From Tetracentron sinense (taxonomy: Eukaryota > Streptophyta > Magnoliopsida > Trochodendrales > Trochodendraceae), in contig CM026557.1 in NCBI GenBank assembly GCA_015143295.1, forward strand, positions 26,879,760-26,943,759: a stretch of DNA of 64,000 nt, read 5' to 3'. A model generated the notes under the pieces. It saw nothing but the letters and a program-made list of their open reading frames with translations, was not told the origin of the DNA and made no database searches. Made by a program: the position numbers and the translations under genes. Shown one piece after another: positions 45,464 through 55,800 of the stretch (position 1 is its first letter; each line of letters starts with the position of its first letter).

Positions 45464-47849
45464 TGTCGCGCCCCAAAATACCCCTAGGAGTTAAGGGATA
45501 CTTTAGGTGTGACTATACGTACCTGCCAAACCATCCTGTAATGAATACGATGAATATAATACTAACACAATGATAATCAGAGCGAGGAAGCTAAACATAG
45601 GTTGCGGAAGTGTAAACTAATTTTTTTCTTTTCTTTTCTTTATAAGTTTGTATCCCAAGTGAAAATATACATAAAACATATCCAAGCCTAAGGTGGACAG
45701 GCCCACCTATCAAAATATCAAAATACACAAACCCTCTCGTACTCTCCCCTCAACAGTAGTCGAGGTACGGCCACACGTCGAGGTCTCGGTCTGCTTGAGA
45801 CTGTAGTGGAATAGACGGCTCTCTCTCCTCTATGTACTCTTCCTCGACCCAAGGTTCCGGGTCGAGGGCTCCCTTAGTACCTGCCGACATGAAAGTACAG
45901 CTGAGCATGGAATACTCAGCGAGTATAAGCTACTAGCTAACCATGACAATAATAAAACACAACAACAGTAATACAATATAGAGCAGTAAGAGGAACATCA
46001 CAAAGAAACAATGTTAAACATGGTACAATACAATCATCTTGACGTGTGTGCATGGATGCGAAAACTCCGATAAAACTCATGCTTGGAAATCTATTTCATG
46101 TCTCGGTATGGCTTGAGGAAATCATGTATGCGTGCATGCATGAATGCCTTGTCATCATCTTGTAAACTTGCATCTTGTAACTTGTGAGCCAGAGGCTAGC
46201 ACTCGAATCTCCCTGGGCTGCCAACCTCCTTGATATATGGTTTTCTTGTGCGCCAGAGGCTAGTACCCGAATATCCCTGGGCTACCAACCTCCTTGACAA
46301 TACGTGAATTTTAGTTACTTGTTTAGTTTTCTTGTGAGCCAGAGGCTAGTACCCGAATGTCCCTGGGCTACCAACCTCCTTGACATGTAGAAATTTCAGT
46401 TTTCTTGTGAGCCAGAGGCTAGTACATGAATGTCCCTGGGCTACCAACCTCCTTGACATGCAATGTTTTCTTGTTGATTATTATATGCACGTGCTCTTGA
46501 AATCTCGGTTCATGCAAACATGCGTGCTCGTGTACGTGACAGTGGTGACAATCATGGGAATGCGGATACAAGAGAGATATGGCATCACAATTCAATTCAT
46601 AGTATAAGCATAGGTAACTGGAGTAATCTATATGCCATTTGATCAATTCATCATTCATAAGAGCACATGCATATGGCCTACTTCCATTTATTCATTTTAG
46701 TCATTTATTCATAGTTTAGGCATTTGTCCAACACAAAACCTACAATGTTCCTTAATAGTTCATCTTCTTCTTTTTAGTGCATGTTTTCCATCCAACCATC
46801 AAGGTAAGTTCATTATTGGTAAAATGCCCATCCTACATGTTCCATTCTACACACCACACATATCATACATCATACATTCGGCATCCCATCGCCTCAATCA
46901 ACACCCCATACACATCCATACCCTTTTCTTATCTTATTTATATTTATTGGAGATGTTACATTTCATAGGGAAAGAAAATATAATAGCAAGAATCACATTT
47001 CACATTGAAGATAACTAGATTATTGCCAGGGGAAGTTAGTAGGATGTACTAACCTTGAATCAAGGCTTGATCTTGGTAGAAACCTTGATTGAAGCTGCAA
47101 CTTGAAAGAAGAAAACCTTTGCTTGAAGGAAGCTTGGTGTGGGGAAGAAAACCCTTGCAAAGACGCCGTAGGATCGCTGCCCTAGTTTGGAGAAACGAGC
47201 TCCACGAGTACTTGAGCCTTGAACTTGAAGAAAACGAACTTGAGATGATCTAGGGTCTTCACCCCTTTGATTTCTTCTCAAAAGCAAAACACTAGGTTAT
47301 GAATCTCCTTTTCCTCTCTCTCTCTCTATCTCTCAAAACCTTCTAAGTATAGTGAATGAAACCCTAAGGCTCGGGCAAAGCCTTATAGGAAAGGGTTTAA
47401 CCCCCAAAAGATGAAATAGCCCTTACTGAAATTTCTGCAAAAACGCGAAGACCGAGCGATCGGTTGCCTACCGAGCGATCGGTGTTCTTGACCGAGCGAT
47501 CGGTGTTCTTGACCGAGCGACCGGTCAAAAACATGCTCTCTAGAAAAATTCTCCATACAAAAAAGTTAACCAGTCGATAGCCTTCGATCGATCGGTTTTG
47601 GACCGATTGATCGCTGAAATGGACCAAGCGATCGGTGCTCTGCAGGTCCCCACTGTTTTGGCCATATCTTCTGACTCGCTCATCGGATTTTGACGATTCA
47701 ACTTGCGTTGGGTTCGTCTTTCGAAAAGGAACATTTTTGACGTGTCAGAATTTCCCATTTCTCCCTTATTTATTAATTTAAACTACGTGGAAGGCCAATT
47801 GGCTATGAAAATGCTATTCATTAAGTATGGAAAAGTCCGGGGTGCTACA
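45464..47849 (-). mobile_element. Solo LTR of the gypsy 'TGTCGYG' family, subfamily II
   Basis: This 2,386-bp block has TGTCGCGCC..GCTACA ends and no internal domain on either side. It contains the hairpin module (45900-45920) and four copies of a unit with GCCAGAGGCTAGTACCC and CCCTGGGCTACCAACCTCC (about 46185-46460). Near the minus-strand 5' end it has palindrome-like ACCGAGCGATCGGT units (about 47450-47635), with TATA-like CCTATAAGG at about 47384-47392. Flanks on both sides belong to one copia-type LTR (TATAAAATATT / CCCATAAGCTTATA). No clean target duplication remains. Its closest relative here is the plus-oriented LTR at 57475. Confidence 0.85.
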
Positions 47850-47869
47850 AAGATCCCATAAGCTTATAT

Positions 47870-48525
47870 CACTACAAGAAAAAGGCTCATCGTTTATGAA
47901 TTTTTTCCATAATCATAGGTCATTGATCACGGTATTTGCATGCATAATGAATTGTAATCTTTTAATGCATGATCGTATGTTGTATCAAATATCACATTTA
48001 TATAACCATGAAAGGATACATAAAATAACCGTAATTATACATTCATTCGGGTGCATCGCACAGTCGCGGTTTTATTACTAACCGTAATTGTTTAAAATTA
48101 ATAGCTCACGATTGTGTAATAAACCATGACTATTGTTCTTTTTTTTTCCGTGATATTTCTCCCTTTTGTTTTTCAATAAAAATCCTCATTTATCCACACA
48201 ATAACTCACAAATAATAGAGTAAATTAACTTCCACCATGAAAATAATATAATAACAAACTATATTTTTATTAATTAATAGAAATTTATTTACAGTGTGAT
48301 CAGAATATATATATGTGCAAATCAAAATTAATCTAAACAATAACACTTCTCAAGTAATCAGCTAAATCCTTTTTAAGTTTTTCTGTCGTTTTCTCACTAT
48401 ATGGTTCATCACCCTTAACAAAACAATTAACAATCTTATCGTGAATTTCTATTTCATTGATGGTGATGATGTCCCTTAGGTACAACATTGTGTAGTAAAC
48501 ATATTCCTAGTTACATTTTTGTTTG
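47870..48525 (+). mobile_element. CACTA-type transposon remnant
   Basis: CACTACAAGAAAAA at 47870 is the standard terminus of plant CACTA (En/Spm) elements. Short subterminal motifs such as ACCGTAATT and its complement recur at about 48030-48135. The right terminus is not found in inverted form. A similar CACTACGAAAAAA in the same orientation lies at about 48531. No transposase ORF is present, so this is a non-autonomous or truncated element with uncertain limits. Confidence 0.55.
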
Positions 48526-48768
48526 GGACACTACGAAAAAATTAAGATAATTGAAATTACCCAATGTATATCTTGATAAATGATCACTAAGACCTAGGGG
48601 GTGAATGATCTAACATAGGGATGTCTACCAATTTTAATTTTTGTAATTATATGTGTGGAATTAAATGAAAAATTGCAAGCTATAAAGTCATACTTTGTAT
48701 TGGCTTAATTCTTGTAAGCACCCAAATTTTACACCCCTTTTTAACCATGGTTAAGCAATTTAACTATG
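48526..48768. other. AT-rich intergenic stretch
   Basis: It holds a second CACTACGAAAAAA motif at its start and otherwise nothing I recognise. Confidence 0.4.
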
Positions 48769-49018
48769 GTCGGCCTAGGCCAACCCTGACCTCAACCCTA
48801 TTTAAACCCTAGGTCCAACCCTAAGACAATCGTAGGTCAAACCCTCGTTAAACCCTTGGTAAACCATAGGTCAAACCCTAGTTAACCAAACCTAGGTCAA
48901 ACCCTAGTCTAATCCTAGGTCTATCCTAGTCTAAGCCTAGGTAAACCATAGGTAAAACCCTAGTTGTACCCTAGGTCAACCCTAAGTCAACCTTAGTCCA
49001 AGCCTAAAGTCCTTAGGG
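48769..49018. repeat. Degenerate tandem repeat of ~11-12 bp (ACCCTAGGTCAA)
   Basis: Roughly twenty imperfect units of the type ACCCTAGGTCAA, ACCCTAGTTAAC or CCATAGGTAAAA run together. CCCTAG cores recall the plant telomere repeat CCCTAAA, but spacing and sequence differ. No coding content. Confidence 0.65.
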
Positions 49019-49220
49019 CCTAGACCCGTAGAAAAACAGACATGGGTCCATACAGGGCCCACAAATCCTAACCAAGCCTTAGGACGGGGGCCTAGCCCTG
49101 AAATTCAAACTTTCTAAGAATGCCGCTAATTCAATTATCGACATTTCTTTTGTAGAAAAATTTGTACCGTGTGCATGAGCATTTAAGCTGGGCCAGATCC
49201 ATTCCTGGAAAAAATTAGAA

Positions 49221-49245
49221 ATGGCGGTAGAAACTCTACCGCCAT
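49221..49245. repeat. Perfect hairpin ATGGCGGTAGA / TCTACCGCCAT
   Basis: An 11-bp perfect stem with a 3-nt loop (AAC). A decayed second copy (TGCGGTACTGGTTCTATCG) follows at about 49271. A TATA box (TATAAAA, 49425-49431) lies 180 bp downstream, so this may be the U3 of an unidentified LTR or promoter. Confidence 0.7.
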
Positions 49246-49424
49246 TATCTTTAATGTCTTGTAAGGGAATTGCGGTACTGGTTCTATCGTCATTCCTGGA
49301 GTTTGTGTTTTACACAAAACCTACTCCCCCCAATGCATCAGGCATGCCTTCTGGCCACCCAACTCCTTCCTGCGACCTCACCCACCTCCGTCCTTATCCC
49401 CTTGATGTCCCCAAACCTCCTGCC

Positions 49425-49431
49425 TATAAAA
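49425..49431 (+). promoter_or_regulatory. TATA box, unassigned promoter or LTR
   Basis: CCTATAAAATC is followed by pyrimidine-rich leader-like sequence (CAAGCTTTCTCTTTTC). No convincing gene follows before the copia-type LTR at 49699. ORFs here are short and unlike known proteins. Confidence 0.4.
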
Positions 49432-51392
49432 TCTAAGCTCCCCCAAGCTTTCTCTTTTCATGCCAAGTTTTGAGTAGGAAAACCCTCCCCAATCTGAAAT
49501 TGCCAAAAGAAACCCTTAAAAAATCCCAAGATTCTCTTAGTCTTTTGCGTGTGAAATCCAATCCAGAAGAAGCTCTCAAGGATATTCCCCTCTAAAGAGG
49601 GCCCCTCCAGCTTTGCACCACCATCAAAGGCGCCACCACCACCACTATTGCCGACGTGCCATTAGGGTAGGGGTCTTCTCTCAAGGGTAGATACCATGTG
49701 TTAGACATATATGCCCACAAAAGCCATTCCGGAATTGTTTTAATCTACTTAATTAATAAAATCATATTTTACGTTCATACATTGTCTTCTACATTGGGTA
49801 ACATATTAAAAGTATCTCATTAGATGAGACTACTTTGTCCCTTAGGTAACATTGTAGGAAAACAATCCAATTAGTTTTTAACTAATTGCTATGGAGATAT
49901 AGTTTTCCGGTTCCTTGTAGACCTAGAATTATTCTAAGTTATTTAGGATACATCTGGACAATGTATTCTTACTAACTTACACATTGTTAGTTCCATATGA
50001 TGGAGTGATGAATCTCAATCACTGAGAGAAGGGTCTCTTGACTAAGATTTGGATATAAGTAAGAAGTACTTATATTGTAACTGGATCGCTCAGTGGATAC
50101 CCTTAGAAATATACTGTCTATATGTTTAGGGTAGTCCATTTGACAGATTGTCCTTAACCTGAGAGGTCGACGTCTTCTCTAGTATTTGCCTATATAGCTT
50201 TGATGTAGCCAATCGTCAATGTCCAATATACCGAACTAAATAGGGCTTGTTGGGTTATGTACGCTATACTAGAAGAAGTGTGTATACGCTCAACAAGGAT
50301 TCCACTACTCTTCTAGAGTAATGTATATTGAGTTGATACTTGTCAAACCGGACTTGGAAAACCAGCGCTGGTATTTATTGATGAAATGGTTGTATTTTTT
50401 TTTTTATTAATTGAATATTATTCATCCAAAAAAAAAGAAGGGAAATCCCACTCTCAGTCTTACCTACTGAATAGGGTGATAGAACAGTTTGTGGATGTCT
50501 CCAAGTGTTGCAAAGTCTCTCGCTATTGTTCTTTTTTGTTGATCAGATAGTTCTAGAAGCTCTGAACATAAACACAACAGAACCTCAGAGATCTCCTTTG
50601 AGAGTCGTCAAATGGAATCGGCCTGAGCCTCTCTTGCCTAAGAGATTGCTTGAAAACTGTCTTGCTTCCACTTTTTCTCTGGCTTTTGAGAGACTACTGG
50701 CTAGCTTGCCTTTGCCCTCGCAGACACACATTGGATTGGAACTTCAAGACTTTCAAGTAAAGTTCATACTAGAAAAGAAATAGGATGCTTGCTGCTTAAA
50801 GGGGATATGCTATGAAAAAAGAACTGGCTTGATAACTTCAAAAGGAGAACTCCCTTGGCGATGTAGACTCCATCAGAAAGAAATCGATATGTATCTGATG
50901 GATCAAGAATAGATAGTTGTCTCATCAATAGATAGAAATAGGTGATTTCCCCTTATTATTGAGAGATTCCCTCTCTATCCATTCCTACTCTTTCGATCTA
51001 TCAGAACAGATCAGGCTATCTATCAATCGATTTGAAAATAGCACGTTCATCATTAACCCTTTTTTTATTTGCAATGAATTTTAATAGATTTTTATCCTTT
51101 CCATACCTACCTTACCTACCGAGCCTTCACCGCGCCAAACCGAGTCCTCACAGCGCCGTTACCATGCCAGCTAGTAGCTCTTTTCTCAAGGTCAGTCATT
51201 CAACCAAGCTTTTGTCGGCAGACTAGGAAGGCAAGTCCGACCTGTCAAGCTCTTAGTCCTGGCTTTAGCGACTAGAGCTATTAGACTAGCGGACACTAAA
51301 GCCCCATTCCATTAGTGGGCCCCAGCAAGAGAGGGCCCTTCCTTATTTTAGGGCAAAAAGCCCCTTAACAACAAGGCGGCGCAAATAAATAT

Positions 51393-51620
51393 TTGTTATT
51401 TGAAAATTTAAAACAGACTTTCCAAGTAATTAAATATTATTTCATGGATGAAAATGGGAGGATTTTTCATCCCGATCCATGCAGTAACATCATTTTGAAT
51501 CCATTCCATTTGAATTGGTATTTTCTCCATCACGATTCTTATGAAGATACAGCCACAATAATTAGCCTTGGACAGTTTCTTTGTGAAAATATATGTATAT
51601 CCAAAAACGGACCACAAAGG
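51393..51620 (+). pseudogene. rpoC2: Plastid-derived rpoC2 fragment
   Basis: The open frame contains [45 protein letters not shown] and ICISKNGP, which I recognise as an internal part of the plastid RNA polymerase beta'' subunit. It is about 75 codons out of a protein usually well over 1,000 residues, so it is a non-functional scrap. It sits among mitochondrial-type sequence, consistent with plastid-to-mitochondrion transfer before nuclear insertion. Confidence 0.85.
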
Positions 51621-51871
51621 GTGAGTTGATGCTAGGGTGGTGCCTTACGGTGATTGCTCAGTTGTTAACCGAGCTAAACCATTCCCAACGAACGGAGAGA
51701 AGGAGAGTCAGGAATTCTTAGCCTGTACTAAATGACTGAACGAAGTTCATACCTTATTCAATGATTTCCCTAGAACCACCAGACCTGCTGAGATGCCGAT
51801 AACACCTACTGAGATGAGAGTAGTTGGCCTAGAAGGCTCCTTGCTTGGTCCAGGATGGATTTTTTTTTTTA

Positions 51872-51929
51872 CCGTAATCGCAATGACCCAATTGCAAGAG
51901 CGGAGCTCTACCAACTGAGCTATATCCCC
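51872..51929 (-). tRNA. trnA-UGC: Plastid trnA-UGC 5' exon fragment (non-functional)
   Basis: The minus strand reads GGGGATATAGCTCAGTTGG.. to ..CTCCGCTCTTGCA (51929-51892), the 5' exon of plastid trnA-UGC with its anticodon. About 20 bases like the start of its group II intron follow. The 3' exon is absent and a T-run (51859-51870) follows, so no tRNA can be made. It is commonly found as plastid DNA in plant mitochondria. Confidence 0.85.
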
Positions 51930-53979
51930 CCGGATGCTTCCAAGGTGAGTGGCAGGCGTGACCAGGAAAATAGGTGCGATGATTTTCTTCTTCGGCCTCT
52001 GTTTCTCCGCGAAAACACCCCCCCTCATCTTCCCCTCCAGCCAGGTAGGCGTTTTCTCCAATCGAAAAAAACAAGTGAAAATTATGCCTCTATATGAAGC
52101 TATGCATAAAGTTCATACTCATCTGTTGACGGAAGAGAGCCTGGGTTGCCAACCTTTGCTTTTGTTGTGCCGGAAGGGAAAGTCCGGGTATGAAGGCTAC
52201 GCAAGAGTTTTTTTTTCCGCGGATGACGAGGCTTTGAGTTCTATTACGGCAGCTAGCTGAGACAGAGACCATTGACCTAGGAGATGACCTCTTTGCCCAA
52301 CTAATTGAACAGCCCCGGAGTCAGCTATGGCTGGGTCAGCCTTACTCAAGTTGTAGAACAGAAATTGAATCAGTCAATCGATAACGACATAAGGAAGAAC
52401 AACTTACTATCCAATTAATCCTGACGTGAAACATAACGCTTGCTGAAGAATTTTCCCATCTGCAAAGAGAAGTGCTCTTAGCTTTCTACCTCAGCTAGTA
52501 AGGAACAGTTCTACTTTTAGAAGCCATTCTTAACGACACTCGGGATCCCCTCATACGGTGAGAGAGGGGGATCCCAGCGCTCCTGGAACATCTTATAGAA
52601 GATATGAAAAGAAAGAAAGAAGAGACAAACTCCTAATTCTCTTGCTTTAGCGCGAAAGAAAGGTCAGATCATTGCCCACTCTTTATCATTGGGTGGGAGA
52701 TATGAGGCCACCGGAACCAAACCATGATTCCGATTCCTTTACTCCAGGGGAATGAAGAAGAAGCTTGTTTCAAGATCATCTATTCCTTCCACCTCACTCC
52801 TCACCGCTGTTTCACCTCCCAAAAAGCAAAGTTGGCTTGACGAGTGCAGATGAGGAAGCGGGAGGTTACAATAATGAATAGAAAAGGGGATGGTGGGTCC
52901 CTTTGTCGAAGACCTCTTCATCTCCAGTCGACAGATGATCTCAGATGTGGATCTAGATCGAGCAGATTCATATCAAGTCCCAGGATCAGATTCTTCAAGT
53001 AGCACCAATTGCCTTCCTTGTTTCACTAGGCTGGCTCGCCCTATAACAGGTACTGCCCTCTGGTATGTAACCCATCGATGGGATCAATAAAGAAGCCTTT
53101 CTTTCAGCGAGCGAAACCCTCGCCGCACAGCTCTTTAGTCTCTTTGATTCCTACCCCGAACACTGAACGAACCTCAAGCACGAATGATGCAGACAAGGAA
53201 AGCCCATATGTCCCTTATAATTACAGTTCACTGCGCCCCCGTCAGAATCCCACCAGAGGACCCGAAGGGAAAATGGAATAGGCTAGAGCGGCTCACTTCT
53301 TCAAGCTCCGCCCCTACTAGTCAAGGGCTTAACAGCCCCTTGACTCAGAATGAAGGGAGGGAAAGGTCTGCGCTTATAGAGTTCGCTCCCCTTTCCTTGT
53401 ATATACAGGGCCCTGCTTCTCTAAAACCTTGCCCAGCTCATCTAACGGGAGGAAACTATTGCGCCTAGAAAGATCTTCCTAAGAGCTTATTTTAGACAAG
53501 ATCATCAAGAACTTCTGAATCAAAGCGATCAAGACGATCAATTCCTTTCTTTGGAATCAGACTCAATCGATGGATTGGATCAGCCTGGGGCAGTGGGGGA
53601 TTGAGCTCGGGCCGGGCCTGATGCTCGCTCGCTCGGTCGCGCATCTATCTATCTGCTGCAGATGAGCACTCCCGATCACTCTCTGATCTACGTTCATCCC
53701 AGATGTTCGCACAACCTAGATAGGAAAAAGGCTACTTTACTACTTTTTCTTTTTCTATCAAATAAAATTAATCAATAATTCATCTCATTTGCAATTGGAT
53801 TTGGATATGGCTTAAGATAAATAATAGGCTGGGCTGGCTGGTGTCGTTCAAGGGAATACAATTTGGAAGGGTATGGCTTTCGAAGGAATTTCGGGTTCTT
53901 TGACTCTCTTCCAAAGAGTAGACTGGAAGACTATGCCTGTGCGAGCACCTTTTCCGTTTGCGTGCTCTTATACTACACA

Positions 53980-54052
53980 GCAGAACGGCGTCGCGGAGAG
54001 GAAGAATCGAAATCTTGGCGAAACCGCATGATGAATGCGAAGAATGTGCAGC
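53980..54052 (+). pseudogene. Copia integrase scrap inside the mitochondrial-type block
   Basis: One frame reads TQQNGVAERKNRNLGETA, the C-terminal part of the copia integrase core with its catalytic E, then stops. No other pol domain is nearby. Retroelement scraps are known in plant mitochondrial genomes, so this need not be a nuclear insertion. Confidence 0.75.
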
Positions 54053-55699
54053 CGGGCCGAATGGGAGGAATGACCACTCGACTAGAAAGAGAGTAACTAG
54101 TGGCCGGTTTCCCGTCACTAGAGCGTTTTCCCAGTGCGCGGAGCCCCAACGAGGGAGGTGTTAGTGGTTTATCATGGGGTCAATAATGCTAATCCCTCTT
54201 TTTGTGCTACTCCTACTCCTAGGGCGGGAAGAAGATAAGAAAAGGCTCAGCTGGTTTCCCCACCTGTTGCTTCTAAAGGCTGCCCTCTCTCGGCTGGATG
54301 TTGGTCCAGCCTACTACAAGGATCCCGTATCCAGCAACCCGTATAGTAAAGGGCTTTGAACCTTGACTAATAGGGGCCATTACTAGTCAAGGGTGAGCTG
54401 GAATCCCAGTAAATCGTGCATAATTGAAGAGGAAAGATTCTCTAAAAGCCAGCGGTTTCTTTGTGTTAAGAATGGATACTTCTTGGTGTTTGCCGGAATT
54501 CCGACTTGGGGATACCTTTGACCGATTGCCTGCCTTAATCGAGGAAGAGGAAGAAGAACCTTTCAGAATGGGTCCAACCTGCCAAAGGGGGATTATCTCA
54601 AAATATCCGAAGCGATAGGACAAGGGATATGCGACCAGATGCTTCCTCCAGATCTAACGTCTCTATTAACTCCATTCTCTTTTCTTCACCAGATCGAGAC
54701 TCACTTACCTACTCCCGCTCCTACCGGATCCAAGAGGACCGATGCCCGATTCCCCGAACCATTACTCATTCCTTCCCGACTCGATAGGGATTGCAATCTC
54801 AAGAGAGGGAACCTACTATCGATTGGGAGAGTTTCCGAAAGATTCCAGAAAAGCAGAAGAGCAACTGCTAGTGGAAGAGCTACTATCAGGAGAGCTCCTA
54901 GGCAAGCAAAAGAGAGACTGAAAGCAATTCACCGGATTGACTGACTGAATAGTCGCTAGGCTAATGGGTATGGTCCAATCAATGGAACATGATTCTGAAC
55001 TGAAGACGGAAGCAAGCGCCGCCTTGATCAATTTCCAGGCTGAATCTTTCCATCAAAAGCCCTAACCTTAACGCTATTCTTATTTTCTTTCTCCTAATCG
55101 ATCCTTCAAACTGCTCATCCGCTGTCTTCTCGTCTCATTGGCAGTAGCTTCACCAAAGCCAGTCGTAGGAGAAGCAAAGACAGGGGCAGAGGCAAAGGCA
55201 GATCCAAGTCCAGGACGAGCAGTGAAAGGTCCAGATTAAGCATACCTTCTACCAGTGGGCTCCGTTGATCCAGTCGAAGAAGACTGATAAGGATATAGTC
55301 GTGACTCATCTACCAACGAGTGAACTGTATGTAGATCCCTATCCCTTTACTTAACCCTTATTATGAGCTGCTTTTGTGATGCATGTTAAAGGGATGCACA
55401 TTCGCAGTGTGTAAAATGGTCTTTAGGCCAAGTGGTCTCCGATAAATTCTAGAGCAGTTCTGCAGAGCCTCTGGAGCAGCAATTCACTCAAGGAAAAGCT
55501 CCTCTAATCTAAGGAGAGTCCAGAGAAGAATCCAAGATATTATGGGCATCCGTGCAGCCCTGAGCCAGCTCAGTGAAGACTTCTCAAATACCCTCCTAGC
55601 TAAGAGAGTCACAACTCTCGATAAAAGGCTTTCTAGAGGAGAAGGAAGATCTGGATTGGAATGGGCAAGTGCGGTAAGTTAGGGAGATGGCAGCAGATA

Positions 55700-55800
55700 A
55701 TATATGAAAAAGTTCCTGGTTTCTGTAGTTTCTATCGCAAGAAAGGCCATGATCTCTCGAACTGTCGTCTTAAAGCCAAAAAGGTCGAAAAGATCTGAAG
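55700..55800 (+). pseudogene. Zinc-knuckle scrap resembling LINE ORF1 or gag
   Basis: The frame YEKVPGFCSFYRKKGHDLSNC resembles the CCHC region of plant LINE ORF1-type proteins, with the second Cys replaced by Y. It has about 30 recognisable residues. It is within the mitochondrial-type block. Confidence 0.5.

Noticed and set aside
45459..47854. A 5-bp target duplication around the solo LTR
   Set aside because: The flanks read ATTAT and AAGAT; they do not match, so mutation, unequal exchange or a compound event is possible.
48769..49018. Interstitial telomere array
   Set aside because: Units are 11-12 bp with CCCTAGG cores rather than the 7-bp CCCTAAA plant repeat.
49221..49473. Proline-rich ORFs as a host gene
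   Set aside because: Short, no recognisable domain, overlapping frames, and an inverted repeat at the start; better explained as promoter or LTR-like DNA.
51872..51929. Functional nuclear tRNA-Ala gene
   Set aside because: Only the 5' exon of the intron-containing plastid gene is present, followed by intron-like bases and a T-run; no 3' half.
52890..55309. Several 60-110-codon ORFs in the mitochondrial-type block
   Set aside because: No similarity to known mitochondrial proteins that I can recognise; low-bias intergenic mitochondrial DNA often gives such ORFs.
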